NCBI GenBank assembly: GCA_965226285.1
Contig: CBDDCQ010000006.1
Location: 124,001-188,000, forward strand
DNA length: 64,000 nt
From: CBDDCQ01 sp965226285
GTDB lineage: Bacteria; Bacteroidota; Bacteroidia; Flavobacteriales; Ichthyobacteriaceae
Reading direction: 5' to 3'
In this document: positions 53,633 through 63,529 of the stretch, in pieces
Layout: the number at the start of each line of letters is the position of its first letter
Position numbering within the stretch: position 1 is the stretch's first letter
Program-made: the position numbers and the translations under genes
The notes under the pieces: generated by a model
What the model was told of the DNA's origin: nothing
Seen by the model: only the letters and a program-made list of their open reading frames with translations
Databases searched by the model: none

Positions 53633-56237
53633 ATGGCAACTACAGGAAAGAAAGGAAAGGTTACCCCTTTAATGAAGCAATACAATGCTATTAAGACGAG
53701 ACATCCTGATGCTATGTTACTTTTTAGAGTAGGTGATTTTTATGAAACATTTGGTAGAGATGCCATAGAATGTTCTAAAATATTAGGAATAGTACTTACC
53801 AAAAGAGCTAATGGCTCTGCTTTTGAACAGGAATTAGCTGGGTTTCCTCATCACTCACTCAATACCTATTTACCTAAATTAGTGAATGCAGGTAAAAGAG
53901 TAGCTATATGTGACCAATTAGAAGACCCTAAGAAAACCAAAACTATTGTAAAAAGAGGAGTTACAGAACTAGTTACACCTGGGGTGGCTCTAAATGATGA
54001 GGTGTTGCAAAGCAAAAAAAATAACTTTTTAGCATCTATTCATATAGAAAAAAAAAATATAGGAATTTCATTTTTAGATATTTCTACAGGAGAGTTTTTA
54101 GTGGCACAGGGCGATAGGGATTATATTGCTAAACTCTTAAAGAGTTTTGTTCCTAGTGAGATCTTATACGAAAAGCATAAAAAACAATGGTTTGAAGATA
54201 ATTTTCAAGGTGATTTTTATACTTTTCCTATGGAAGATTGGGTATATAAATATCAATACTCTCAAGAAAAGTTACTAGAACACTTTGGAACAGTGTCTCT
54301 CAAGGGGTTTGGAATAGAGGATTTACAAGTGGGAATTACCTCTTCAGGAGCTATACTTCACTATCTATCGGAAACGCAGCACCATAAACTTACACATATC
54401 ACTTCTATAAGTAAGATAACTAAAGATGATTTTGTAGGAATAAATGAGTTTACCATTCGGAATCTAGAATTAGTAAATTCTGTGAATATAAATGCTGTAA
54501 CACTTTTAGATATTATAGATAAAACTGTATCACCTATGGGCTCAAGGCTTATGAAGAGGTGGATAGTGCTTCCATTGAAAATAAAAACTCGGATAGAGAA
54601 GAGACTTAAAGTTGTAACTTATTTAGTTAAAAACCTCAATATACTTCAAGATGTGAGATTTCAGATAAAACTTATAGGAGACCTTGAGCGTTTAATATCA
54701 AAAGTAGCTACAGGTAGAATATATCCTAGGGAAGTGGTACAACTTAAAAATTCATTACAGGCAATTGTTCCTATAAAAAAGATGATTTCAGCAAGTAGTG
54801 TTTTGAATATTATATCTAATAATTTGGAACGTACAGATACCTTAATAGAACAGATTAGCCATACCTTAAAGGAGGATGCTCCTGTAAATATTCTTAAAGG
54901 AGAAGTAATAGCAGAGGGAGTATCTAAAGAGTTAGATCGAACTCAAGGATATCTCCAGAACTGGCAAGGATTTTTTAGAAGTTATATGTAAAAGAGAGAT
55001 AGAGCAAACAAAGATACCTTCTCTCAAAATTTCTTTCAATAATGTATTTGGATATTATATAGAGGTAAGAAATACACACAAAGATAAAGTACCTGAAGGT
55101 TGGATACGAAAGCAAACCCTTACTAATGCAGAGAGATATATTACTCAAGAACTCAAAGAATATGAGGAAAAAATATTGGGAGCACAAGAGAAAATACTCC
55201 ATTTGGAAAAGCAAATCTTTGAAGAATTGGTTTTTTCTATGGAAAAGTATGTTGGGGTTATTCAAAAGAATGCTAGTTTGATAGCACAATTGGATTGTAT
55301 GTGTTCCTTTGCTCATATATCTATAGAAAATAACTACAATTGCCCTACCATAAATGAATCTTACACAATTGATATTAAAGAGGGAAGACATCCTGTAATA
55401 GAGAAGCAAATACCGGCAGAATATGAGTATGTTACAAATAATATATTCTTAGATAGAGATAAACAACAAATTATAATGATTACAGGACCTAATATGTCGG
55501 GTAAATCAGCTATACTTAGGCAAACGGCACTTATTGTGCTTATGGCTCAAATGGGTTGCTACGTTCCTGCAGAGACTGCAAGTATAGGTATCGTAGATAA
55601 AATATTTACTCGAGTAGGTGCTTCGGATAATATTTCTCATGGGGAATCTACATTTATGGTAGAAATGAATGAAACTGCAAGTATTTTAAATAATGTATCT
55701 GAGAGAAGCCTTATTTTGTTAGATGAAATAGGTAGAGGTACTAGTACATACGATGGAGTTTCTATTGCTTGGGCTATATCGGAGTTTTTGCATCGGCATC
55801 CTACTAAATCAAGAACACTCTTTGCTACTCATTATCATGAATTAAATGAGATGACTCATACTTTTGAGCGTATAAAAAATTACAATATATCTGTAAAAGA
55901 ACTCAAAGATAATGTAATATTTATGCGAAAGTTGATAGAAGGAGGAAGTAAACATAGTTTTGGGATACATGTAGCTAAAATGGCTGGGATGCCCCAAACT
56001 GTGATACAAAGAGCAAATACAATATTAAAACAGTTAGAACAATCTCACTCCTCAGAGGGATTTAAAGACAAAGTGAATGAGGTAACAAATGATAGGCAAC
56101 TCAATATATTTGAAGTAGTACCTTCTGAATTAGAACAGGTAAAAAAAGAGATTTTAGCATTAGATATCGATACGCTTACGCCCGTAGAGGCACTTATGAA
56201 ATTCATAGAACTTAAAGGATTGATAAATGCTAAATAG
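53633..56237 (+). pseudogene. mutS: DNA mismatch repair protein MutS, split by a one-base insertion
   Basis: The first part (452 codons) has the MutS domain I motif QYNAIKTRHPDAMLLFRVGDFYETFG and domains II-III. The second part (from the same gene in the next frame) has FNNVFGYYIEVRNTHKDKVP, Walker A MITGPNMSGKSAILRQTALI, LLDEIGRGTSTYDGVSIAWA and FATHYHELNEMT. An extra C at 54938 breaks the frame: without it GAT GAA CTC AAG restores ELDELKDISRTGKDFLEV, KREIEQTKIPSLKI and so on, giving 867 residues. The site is not a homopolymer. If real, the strain lacks MutS mismatch recognition. A 3' product with the ATPase from 55176 could be translated but lacks the mismatch-binding domain. Confidence 0.9.
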
Positions 56238-57849
56238 TTTTATAAATAGCAAGAAAATATCTATTGTATGTGTTATTGTCGTTTTTGCTTTGGGAATATT
56301 CCGAGTATCTGCACAAAAACGAACAAAAAATGTAAGAATTATAAATGCTGATAGAATAGTAGGAGGACGAAATCTATCTTACAAGAAACTCATAGGAAAT
56401 GTAAAGCTTGCACACGAAGGCGTCTTAATGAAGTGCGATAGTGCCTATTTTGAAGAGAGGGAAAATACATTAAAAACCTTTTCTAAAGTGATCATCAACC
56501 AAGGAGATAGTTTATTTACCTATGGAGATTTTGCTTCCTACAATGGCAATACCAAACTTCTTAAATTAAAACACAATGTAAAGTTAAAAAACGATAGTTT
56601 TACGCTCACTACGGATTCACTTGAATTTAATAGAAATAAGCAATTAGCATACTATCTCAATAAGGGTAAATTAGTGGATAGCACTAGCGTTTTGACCAGT
56701 CAAAAAGGCTTGTATTACATCGAGAAGAGAAGAGTAGAATTTCTTCAGGATGTTTTACTAGTGAGTAATAATACTCGAGTAAATTCTGATACATTACATT
56801 ACCATCTTGTAGATAAAAGAGCAGAACTATTTGGGAACTCTACTATAAAAGGTAAAAAAGAAACTATAAGATGTACTCGCGGGGTATATAAAACTGAAGA
56901 GAAAATTGCCTTTCTGAACCAGCGTCCTATGATTATATATGATAATAAAACCATACAAAGTGATAGTATATATTACGATAGAAAAATAGGGTTTGCGTCA
57001 CTTAGTAAAAATATAGAGATTGTCGATACACTTAATAAATCTATTCTAAAGGCAAACTATGCTGAAATATTCCGAAAGAAAGATTCATGTATCGTTACTC
57101 AAAAACCTCTATATATCAATGTCTTAAAAAAAGACTCTCTCTTTTTGCACAGTGATACAATTACGGTAGTTGCTAAGAATCAAACGAAAATCTTAAAAGG
57201 ATATCGCTCTGTAAAGTTTTTTAAATCCAATTTGCAAGGCAAATGTGATTCTATACATTATGAAGAAAAGACAAATATTTTTAAAATGATAAATGACCCT
57301 GTTATATGGGCAAATAAACATCAACTGACTTCTGATACTATCCTCTTTAATATAAATAAAAAAACAGAAAAAATAGACTCTATAAAGATGATAAATAATG
57401 CCTTTATGACGGTGAGAGATACCCTCTTAAATTTCAATCAAATTAAGGGTAGAAATATATATGGAAAGTTCAAAAATGGAGAACTTGTACAAGCTTTTGT
57501 AGATGGAAATGCTCAACTTATATACTATCTAAGGGATGAGGATAAAAATCTTATTGGCGTAAATAAAACGGCTTGTAGTTATATGAGGGCTATATTTGAA
57601 AATAAAAAGATAAAGTGGTTGTTCTATTTAGATAAACCTACCTCCAGAGTTTATCAATTCTCAAAACTTAAAGAAGAAGATCGAAAATTAAGAGGCTTTG
57701 CTTGGCACGAAGATGATATGATTTTAAAAAAAGAAGATGTATTTAGAAAAGGTAAGAGGTGGTACTTAGATGTGCCTCCTGAAAAACTCAAAACATATCC
57801 ATTTATGAAACCCTCACCTCATTTAATTTATTTAATGTTATTTTATTAA
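56227..57849 (+). CDS. OstA-like (LptD N-terminal type) periplasmic protein
   Basis: The 540-residue protein has a signal peptide (KKISIVCVIVVFALGIFRVSAQ) and a long array of beta-jellyroll OstA-like repeats: LIGNVKLAHEGVLMKCDSAYF, LEFNRNKQLAYYLNKGKL, DTLHYHLVDKRAELFG. These are related to LptA and the N-terminus of LptD, which form the LPS bridge. Bacteroidota carry such OstA-like proteins with no beta-barrel. The role in LPS transport is by homology. It starts 11 bases inside the mutS end. Confidence 0.88.
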   Translation: MLNSFINSKKISIVCVIVVFALGIFRVSAQKRTKNVRIINADRIVGGRNLSYKKLIGNVKLAHEGVLMKCDSAYFEERENTLKTFSKVIINQGDSLFTYGDFASYNGNTKLLKLKHNVKLKNDSFTLTTDSLEFNRNKQLAYYLNKGKLVDSTSVLTSQKGLYYIEKRRVEFLQDVLLVSNNTRVNSDTLHYHLVDKRAELFGNSTIKGKKETIRCTRGVYKTEEKIAFLNQRPMIIYDNKTIQSDSIYYDRKIGFASLSKNIEIVDTLNKSILKANYAEIFRKKDSCIVTQKPLYINVLKKDSLFLHSDTITVVAKNQTKILKGYRSVKFFKSNLQGKCDSIHYEEKTNIFKMINDPVIWANKHQLTSDTILFNINKKTEKIDSIKMINNAFMTVRDTLLNFNQIKGRNIYGKFKNGELVQAFVDGNAQLIYYLRDEDKNLIGVNKTACSYMRAIFENKKIKWLFYLDKPTSRVYQFSKLKEEDRKLRGFAWHEDDMILKKEDVFRKGKRWYLDVPPEKLKTYPFMKPSPHLIYLMLFY

Positions 57850-57893
57850 GGTGCGTTCCATGGTTACAAAAATTCTAATCATCCATGATTTAA

Positions 57894-57931
57894 ACAAAAA
57901 AACAAGTGCACTTAAAACACTTGTTTTTTTA
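57894..57931 (+). terminator. Rho-independent terminator, usable from both sides
   Basis: AACAAGTG (57901-57908) and CACTTGTT (57918-57925) form an eight-base stem with a nine-base loop. It is flanked by As before and seven Ts after. It closes the plus-strand mutS-ostA run; the A-tract also makes it able to end minus-strand transcripts of the following lipoprotein gene. Confidence 0.85.
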
Positions 57932-57954
57932 ATCAATTTAAAAAATAAAAACCA

Positions 57955-58356
57955 CTATTTTTTTAAGTATGTAAGTTTTGTAGCGTTTTGTTTATTCAGC
58001 CATTTTTCAAAACCAGCTTGCCCTAATTCTTTTTTTATAGATTTTGTCCTAACAGCACTACCCTCCACTACATAACCTGAAACAAAAGGAAAAGATTTTA
58101 AATACACCACACCATCCACTAATAAATCATAGCCAGAACCGGCACTTTCTAAAGCCTCATCCATAGCCTCTTTTAAACTTGGAGGAAAAAGAAAAGTAAA
58201 ATGACCACCCTTAACTCTTTTAGCATTATCATTAGCAACATAATTCATAATATTGTTATTTTTACTACTCATTGCTGTAAAATCTCCAAGTCTATAAGAA
58301 CAACTGCTTAAAAAAATTAAGCAAACCAACCATGAAATAATATTATTTTTTTTCAT
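57955..58356 (-). CDS. Small lipoprotein of unknown function
   Basis: The 133-residue protein has a lipoprotein signal peptide with Cys19 (IFLSSC, SYRLGDFTAMSS). The mature part has an alternating helix/strand pattern: PPSLKEAMDEALESAGSGYDLLVDGVVYLKSF, then a basic tail. It resembles small Bacteroidota and phage-associated lipoproteins of about 130 residues, but I cannot assign a named family. It is alone, with its stop facing the terminator after the OstA-like gene and about 300 bases of non-coding sequence before its start. Confidence 0.65.
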   Translation of the reverse strand: MKKNNIISWLVCLIFLSSCSYRLGDFTAMSSKNNNIMNYVANDNAKRVKGGHFTFLFPPSLKEAMDEALESAGSGYDLLVDGVVYLKSFPFVSGYVVEGSAVRTKSIKKELGQAGFEKWLNKQNATKLTYLKK

Positions 58357-58654
58357 TTTAATTATAATTTTAATTGTTATTTAATTTATAAATCTAATTC
58401 AAAAATACAAAATATTTAAAAAGAAAAAAGCTTTTTTGTTGTCGTTTTGAAAAAAACTTTTTTCTTTTTTACATTACTCCATCGAGAAGCACCATCATAA
58501 AATTTCAGGAAGAACTTAGACAAGCCAATATTTATCAGCTTCCAATTGAACAACCTTTTTTTTAAAAAAGCACAACGGGTAAAAAATATATAAAAGTGGG
58601 TTATAAAATCTTGTAAACCAAAAGCATTTTGAAAAGGATATATAAAAAGGGGAA
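58357..58654. other. Intergenic AT-rich stretch
   Basis: No gene is seen. The first 100 bases (AAAGAAAAAAGCTTTTTTG, TTTGAAAAAAACTTTTTTC) resemble the upstream region of the LRR lipoprotein at 63110-63200. A short open frame (FQEELRQANIYQLPIEQPFF) near 58503-58563 has no recognisable match. Confidence 0.4.
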
Positions 58655-59656
58655 TTACTTCATATCTTCTTTATTATTAGGCGAATAAATTTCTTTTTGT
58701 TTGCGGATGATTTCCTCATAATCACAATCTCCGAAAGTGGCAAATAGCACTAATAGCTCCAACATTACCATAAACAAAAACAAAGCAACCCAAAATACCA
58801 TAGCAACCCAAGATTCTGGCAAAATTTTTTCAAACATAACTTCTAATTCATTTAAAAAACCTTTCTTTTTTTTAATTTCTTTTTCTACTTCATTTTTTAT
58901 ATTCATTTTCTTCTCTCTCTCACTATAAATTTTATCAGTAAGATTTTTTAACTTATCTCTAGATGCTTTCAGTTCTTCTACTCTTGGGTTTAATATAGTC
59001 TTATATTCATATACACTTTTAACTGTATCTATATAATATATTCTTCCTAAACTGTCCCTTGCAGGCACTTGTATGTTTTTAGTTACAAGTTCGGGCATTC
59101 TGATCTTTGGATTTCTTTTAATTTCTCTTGATATGGATTTATATTCTTTTTCTTCTTTCTCTTTTTCTTTTTCTAAACTTTTAATATCTTTATTAATGTC
59201 TTCTAATTTTTTAAGTAATATTACTTCAGATTGTTTTTGGTCGGATTCCATTTTTGCTCTCTCAATATCATCTTTAAATATAACTTGGTCAAAAATAGTA
59301 GCACCAATGAATGCCATTAAAAATGCAAGAAATATTCTTGCTCCTTTTACCCATTTAATGTTAGTATAATTCAAAATAATTTGTCTTTCTATTTGAATAA
59401 TCAAGAAAACACCTAATAATCCTGCTACAATACGCTTAATCAAATTAGGATCTGTTACTTCATTAAAACCTAAATAAAATTCTGAAAATTTATAAATTAT
59501 TAAAAACCATATTATTGAGATAATCAATATACCACTGGTTACCCTTTTTAGTTTTTTAAAGCTATGTTCCGAGCAATTCTGTAAAATATCTTTATTCCAG
59601 CCCGTTAGAAAACACCCTAACCTAATCCACCAATTCATTTTTCGTTTATCATCCAT
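58655..59656 (-). CDS. DUF4407 membrane protein
   Basis: The 333-residue protein fits DUF4407. After NWWIRLGCFLTGWNKD there are two helices (about 36-53, 68-84), an IQIERQIILNYTN segment, a third helix (about 103-122), a long coiled coil (about 130-270) containing a conserved TKNIQVPARDSLGRIYYIDT stretch, and a last helix (about 287-313). The coiled coil should lie on one face of the membrane. The function is unknown. It is the last gene of a compact run starting with an HNH nuclease, six bases after the 128-residue protein. Confidence 0.82.
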   Translation of the reverse strand: MDDKRKMNWWIRLGCFLTGWNKDILQNCSEHSFKKLKRVTSGILIISIIWFLIIYKFSEFYLGFNEVTDPNLIKRIVAGLLGVFLIIQIERQIILNYTNIKWVKGARIFLAFLMAFIGATIFDQVIFKDDIERAKMESDQKQSEVILLKKLEDINKDIKSLEKEKEKEEKEYKSISREIKRNPKIRMPELVTKNIQVPARDSLGRIYYIDTVKSVYEYKTILNPRVEELKASRDKLKNLTDKIYSEREKKMNIKNEVEKEIKKKKGFLNELEVMFEKILPESWVAMVFWVALFLFMVMLELLVLFATFGDCDYEEIIRKQKEIYSPNNKEDMK

Positions 59657-59662
59657 ACTATT

Positions 59663-60049
59663 CTATTTTTTATTATCTGTTTTTTTAGCTTTAAAACCTT
59701 TTGTATAATTACATTTAATCAATTTATAAATCCCTTTTTGTGTATTTAATTCTTGCTCATAAGATTTAATACTATTTAAAAGGTCGTTTATTCTGGTAAG
59801 TTCTAATTCTATTTCTTTGATTTTACTTATTTGAAAACGTAATTTATGCTCATTCTTTTTGAACTCATAAATTTTATTTTTTAGCTCCATTTTAAAAACG
59901 TTTAAATCATTTTTTACACTTTCTATAAAAGCTACAATAGCTTCAGTAAACCATTCTGTAGTGTTAGAGCTACAAGCATCGTTTTTTCCTGCTTTATAGG
60001 ATTTTTCAGGTATAGCTTTTATGTAAGAAGTTACGACTTGATGATCCAT
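59663..60049 (-). CDS. Hypothetical coiled-coil protein (128 aa)
   Basis: This 128-residue soluble protein has a polar N-terminus, a helix TEWFTEAIVAFIESVKNDL and a long coiled coil (about 45-100). A C-terminal motif KGIYKLIKCNYTKGF follows. I do not recognise a family. The C-terminal motif matches that of the upstream 180-residue protein (GDIYDLIKNSYEGGF). It is six bases from the DUF4407 gene and 40 bases from its upstream neighbour, so it belongs to the same operon. Confidence 0.7.
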   Translation of the reverse strand: MDHQVVTSYIKAIPEKSYKAGKNDACSSNTTEWFTEAIVAFIESVKNDLNVFKMELKNKIYEFKKNEHKLRFQISKIKEIELELTRINDLLNSIKSYEQELNTQKGIYKLIKCNYTKGFKAKKTDNKK

Positions 60050-60089
60050 TCTTGTTAAGGTTTTGTTTTGGGCGATTTGTTATATTTTA

Positions 60090-60632
60090 TTATAAACCAA
60101 AAACGTGGGTGCTTATGTATTTATTAAATCCACCTTCGTAAGAATTTTTAATTAAATCATAAATATCTCCTTTTTCGTCCTTAAAATCCTTTTCTATGGC
60201 AGCTAATTCAGCTAATTCTTTTTTACGCAAATCTAACCTAGCTTGTTCCTGTTGTTCAACACTAATGAGCAAATTTTGTTTAGCGCGATTTATATATATT
60301 TCTATCAAAGAAATTTCACGCTCATAAACATTTTTTACAATAGATATTTCAATGTTTACTTGACTAAACAATGTAGCTAATCCTTTTTGTTTCTCTTCCA
60401 AATTACCAGCACCTTCTTCAGCGGTTTTATAACCACGATTAAAGTAATATTCCATTACTTCTTGAGAACCATATTTTTTTAAAAATTCATTTAAATTTTT
60501 TACCTCTTTTTCAAAATCTTCTTTTGCTGAGATAAAATCATCGCTATCTTCCATAAAATCTTCTTTTGTTGGCGTTGGTTGTTTTTCCTCTTCGTGTTTA
60601 TTTTTTCTAAATATACTACTTATCCAAGACAT
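60090..60632 (-). CDS. Hypothetical coiled-coil protein (180 aa)
   Basis: The start MSWISSIFRKNKHEEEK gives 180 residues and lies 11 bases after the HNH gene stop; an upstream extension to 60698 would overlap that gene. After a charged N-terminus it is helical with EDFEKEVKNLNEFLKKYG, YYFNRGYKTAEEGAGN and a long coiled coil. It ends in GDIYDLIKNSYEGGFNKYI. The IYxLIKxxYxxGF ending recurs in the following gene, so the two proteins probably share a partner or a structural tail. No signal peptide or known domain. Confidence 0.7.
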   Translation of the reverse strand: MSWISSIFRKNKHEEEKQPTPTKEDFMEDSDDFISAKEDFEKEVKNLNEFLKKYGSQEVMEYYFNRGYKTAEEGAGNLEEKQKGLATLFSQVNIEISIVKNVYEREISLIEIYINRAKQNLLISVEQQEQARLDLRKKELAELAAIEKDFKDEKGDIYDLIKNSYEGGFNKYISTHVFGL

Positions 60633-60643
60633 AATATTACAAT

Positions 60644-60916
60644 TTAAATATATTTTACAGGTACTTTTCCGTATGCTTTTTCTCCAGCTATGTGGCAATT
60701 CTCACAAAATGTGATTAACAGTTTAGGATGGTAATCCCATGGTTTTACAAAATCGTTTGTTTTTTTGTTAAAATGGTATTGCCTATGGTGTACTTGTAAG
60801 GTTTTATTTATTCCACAACAACGACATTGTTTGTGATCACGTTCAATGATTTTTGCTCTATAATTTATCCAACGACTATATTTGAGTAATTCGTTATATT
60901 TTTTAAAATCTTTCAT
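60644..60916 (-). CDS. Small HNH-family nuclease-like protein
   Basis: The 90-residue protein has the compact HNH layout: RAKIIERDHKQCRCCG with the first zinc CxxC, LQVHHRQYHFN with the catalytic histidine pair, PWDYHPKLLITFCENCH with the second CxxC. These are the ordinary HNH positions, so a small DNA-cleaving or nicking enzyme is likely. It is the first gene of the HNH / coiled-coil / coiled-coil / DUF4407 run. HNH genes of this type also occur as solitary mobile or phage genes. Confidence 0.8.
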   Translation of the reverse strand: MKDFKKYNELLKYSRWINYRAKIIERDHKQCRCCGINKTLQVHHRQYHFNKKTNDFVKPWDYHPKLLITFCENCHIAGEKAYGKVPVKYI

Positions 60917-60974
60917 ACAATCTCTTTCTCTTTATATTATTTTTTTCATAATAATTTGTTTTTACTTTAAAAAC

Positions 60975-63083
60975 TTAATACCCTATTATAGTTGCATTAT
61001 TCCCGTATTTTAAAATATCACTCCAAGCAGACACCTTAGCTTTAGGTACCCTTATTTCAGTTAGGCGTCTGCAACCCAAAAATGCATACCTTCCAATACT
61101 GGTTACGGAATTAGGAATAGTAATACCAGTAAGTGAAATACAACTATTAAATGCCTCATATTCAATACTAGTTACGGAATTAGGAATAGTAATACTGCTA
61201 AGTGAAGTACAATTACCAAATGTGCTACTTTCAATACTGGTTACCGAATTAGGAATCACAATACTCGTAAGTGAATTACAAGATTGAAATGCATGAACTC
61301 CAATACTTTTTACAGAATTAGGAATCGTAATACTCCTAAGTGAAAAACAATCATCAAATGCCCATTGTCCAATACTGGTTACGGAATTAGGAATCGTAAT
61401 ACTCGTAAGTGAAGTACATTTCCAAAATGCCGCATTTTCAATACTGGTTACGGAATTAGGAATCGTAATACTCGTAAGTGAAGTACATTCATAAAATGCC
61501 TGATCTCCAACACTGGTTACAGAATTAGGAATCGTAACACTGGTAAGTGAAGTACAACGATAAAATGCATAATTTCCAATACTGGTTACAATGACCCCAT
61601 CAATTTGTTGAGGTATTAGAGTTTTATATCCCCCCTCTGTAGCTTTTAATAATGTTAATGTTCCTTTACTATCAATTTTAAAAATATTGTTTACTATTTT
61701 TACAGGAATACTAAAAGTCTTGGCTGGAAGAGTACTCTTGCTTTTTAAATTAACTGTTAGCGTAAAATTACCTATTTTTGTTAGGCTTTTTATTTTAAAA
61801 GATTTCCTTACCCCTTCAATTTTATCTATGGAAATACCTATATTGTCATTGTCATGTAGTGTATAACTTTCTACATTATAATCATCTAAATCAGAACCTT
61901 CTAAAAAATTACGAGGAAAAATATTTCCTGCACCAGAGGATAAACTTATAACATTATCTTGTTTAGGATACACTTGAGGATCTACTAATTCAAATTTTTT
62001 ATCTTTAAGTAAAACAGTCTCTCTATAACTATGCCTTAATAAAATATCTAAAGTTAAAGTACCTGTTTTTGTATAACCTTGAATTATAGTTGCATTCTCT
62101 ACTTTCCCAATAGGAACACTTATTGCCCCAGTTCCTCCATCATCTTTAATAGTTATTTCTTTAATGTAGTAATACGAATGTTCTTTAAAATACATACATG
62201 CTATCCCTCCAGGTATTCCTCCAGATCTTCTTATATGTTTCATAATATCTGTAGTTCTTATCACACCTCCTTCTCTAAAAGTTTTTTTCGCTTTCTTTTC
62301 ATCGTATATGTGATCATTAAATTCAGTCCCTTCATAAAATAAAGATTTTATATTAGTAATTTTTACTATATCTTTTGTTGATTTATGTTTTAACCATATC
62401 GTATATTCACATTCTGTGTAACCTCCACATGTATAAGTCTTATTGTCAGTAGCATGAATAAAATTAGTTAAAGTTTTGTTACTTATCTTTATATAATGAG
62501 CATCTGTTTCTGTACTATGGATATCCTCACTTCTTCCTATTATCTTATGTGTTACTTTATTTATATGAAGTTTATGTATTGTATAATTACCTTTAGTTTT
62601 TCCCGTTACTGCTTTTTCTAATAAAGTTTCGAAAGATACTTTACCATTAATAACTCCAATTTTAGTAGTACTCCAAGTTAAAAAATTAACAGATATTGTA
62701 GTTTTTCTTATAATTTTAGAATTTGTCTTTTTATTAATAAAAACTATTTCTAATAAAATATTTCCTCCTTCATTTATGTTTGTGATTTTAGGTACACCTT
62801 TAACATAAATAACCTTTGCATCTGTACCATCATCATCTTTTATAATCCATTCTTCCATTATATAATTTTTTACATCTTTTCCTTTAAGTTGTTCAGATAT
62901 AAAATCATTATTTACACTACCTTTATCTCCACCACTAATAAAATCTTTACTTATATTTTCTGGTATAGATATGTCTGCACTTATCTTTTCATTACTTGTC
63001 TCTTCATTTTTATTATCCTTATTACACATAATTACTGTTGATACTATCATTGTTGTAATTATCAAAAATATTATTTTTTTCAT
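60975..63083 (-). CDS. BspA-type LRR lipoprotein, third family member
   Basis: The 702-residue protein has a lipoprotein signal peptide (Cys20, VIMC). About 440 residues of divergent Ig-like modules follow (for example FREGGVIRTTDIMKHI, IIQGYTKTGTLTLDILLRH). Eight leucine-rich repeats of 23 residues (VTSIGNYAFYRCTSLTSVTI and variants) come next, and it ends in VPKAKVSAWSDILKYGN. The LRR block and closing motif match the 922-residue lipoprotein, but the Ig-like modules are far more diverged. It is probably surface exposed. It is the gene just upstream of the HNH operon on the same strand. Confidence 0.85.
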   Translation of the reverse strand: MKKIIFLIITTMIVSTVIMCNKDNKNEETSNEKISADISIPENISKDFISGGDKGSVNNDFISEQLKGKDVKNYIMEEWIIKDDDGTDAKVIYVKGVPKITNINEGGNILLEIVFINKKTNSKIIRKTTISVNFLTWSTTKIGVINGKVSFETLLEKAVTGKTKGNYTIHKLHINKVTHKIIGRSEDIHSTETDAHYIKISNKTLTNFIHATDNKTYTCGGYTECEYTIWLKHKSTKDIVKITNIKSLFYEGTEFNDHIYDEKKAKKTFREGGVIRTTDIMKHIRRSGGIPGGIACMYFKEHSYYYIKEITIKDDGGTGAISVPIGKVENATIIQGYTKTGTLTLDILLRHSYRETVLLKDKKFELVDPQVYPKQDNVISLSSGAGNIFPRNFLEGSDLDDYNVESYTLHDNDNIGISIDKIEGVRKSFKIKSLTKIGNFTLTVNLKSKSTLPAKTFSIPVKIVNNIFKIDSKGTLTLLKATEGGYKTLIPQQIDGVIVTSIGNYAFYRCTSLTSVTIPNSVTSVGDQAFYECTSLTSITIPNSVTSIENAAFWKCTSLTSITIPNSVTSIGQWAFDDCFSLRSITIPNSVKSIGVHAFQSCNSLTSIVIPNSVTSIESSTFGNCTSLSSITIPNSVTSIEYEAFNSCISLTGITIPNSVTSIGRYAFLGCRRLTEIRVPKAKVSAWSDILKYGNNATIIGY
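61010..61640 (-). repeat. Array of 69-bp LRR repeats
   Basis: Eight 69-base units each hold AATACTGGTTACGGAATTAG-like blocks on the plus strand and encode BspA-type repeats. The same block structure is at 33480-33960, so the two LRR domains share a recent ancestor. Confidence 0.85.
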
Positions 63084-63299
63084 GTTATTATTGTTTTATA
63101 TAATTTTAATGTATTTGTTTCTTAAATTTTATTCAAAGATAAAAAAATATGTAAAAAAGAAAAAAAGTTTTTTGTTGTTTTTTTGACAAAAAACTTTTTT
63201 TATGAATGAACATGAATCGGCTTTACCTAAATTAAAGAATCATGAAGAGTGTAAATACTTAAAAGAACCAGATTCTAAAACTCTTATATAGGAAATGGT
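63084..63299. other. AT-rich intergenic stretch
   Basis: The AAAAAGTTTTTTGTTG and GACAAAAAACTTTTTTT segments form inverted A/T tracts and resemble the region upstream of the 133-residue lipoprotein at 58.4 kb. A 29-codon frame (63202-63291, MNEHESALPKLKNHEECKYL) has no recognisable family. Confidence 0.4.
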
Positions 63300-63425
63300 A
63301 AGAAAAAATAGGTTTTATACAGTTCATGTCCTTTTTTATACAATTCAACCCCTTTTTTATACAGTTCACATAATTTCTTTAAAATAGCTTTATAAAGAAA
63401 GTAATTAAGTTTTTAAATTTGCCGT
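63300..63425. repeat. Inverted repeat B, right copy
   Basis: This is the reverse complement of 45370-45545, with three tandem GAACTGTATAAAAA units instead of five and few substitutions outside them. Only about 105 bases separate it from the ATTAATGATT repeat, whereas at the left end about 4.4 kb of genes lie between the two. Confidence 0.85.
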
Positions 63426-63529
63426 ACGAAAATAAAAGATATAGGATGATAAAGAAAAAGATTGGGAATGTTGCCGAAAAAACAATCTAAAAAACAGGAG
63501 TAGGCATTAGTTTTTTGTAAGAACTAAAA

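Noticed and set aside
54975..55409. Minus-strand frame of 144 codons inside mutS
   Set aside because: It covers the conserved mutS connector region in antisense and has no independent features.
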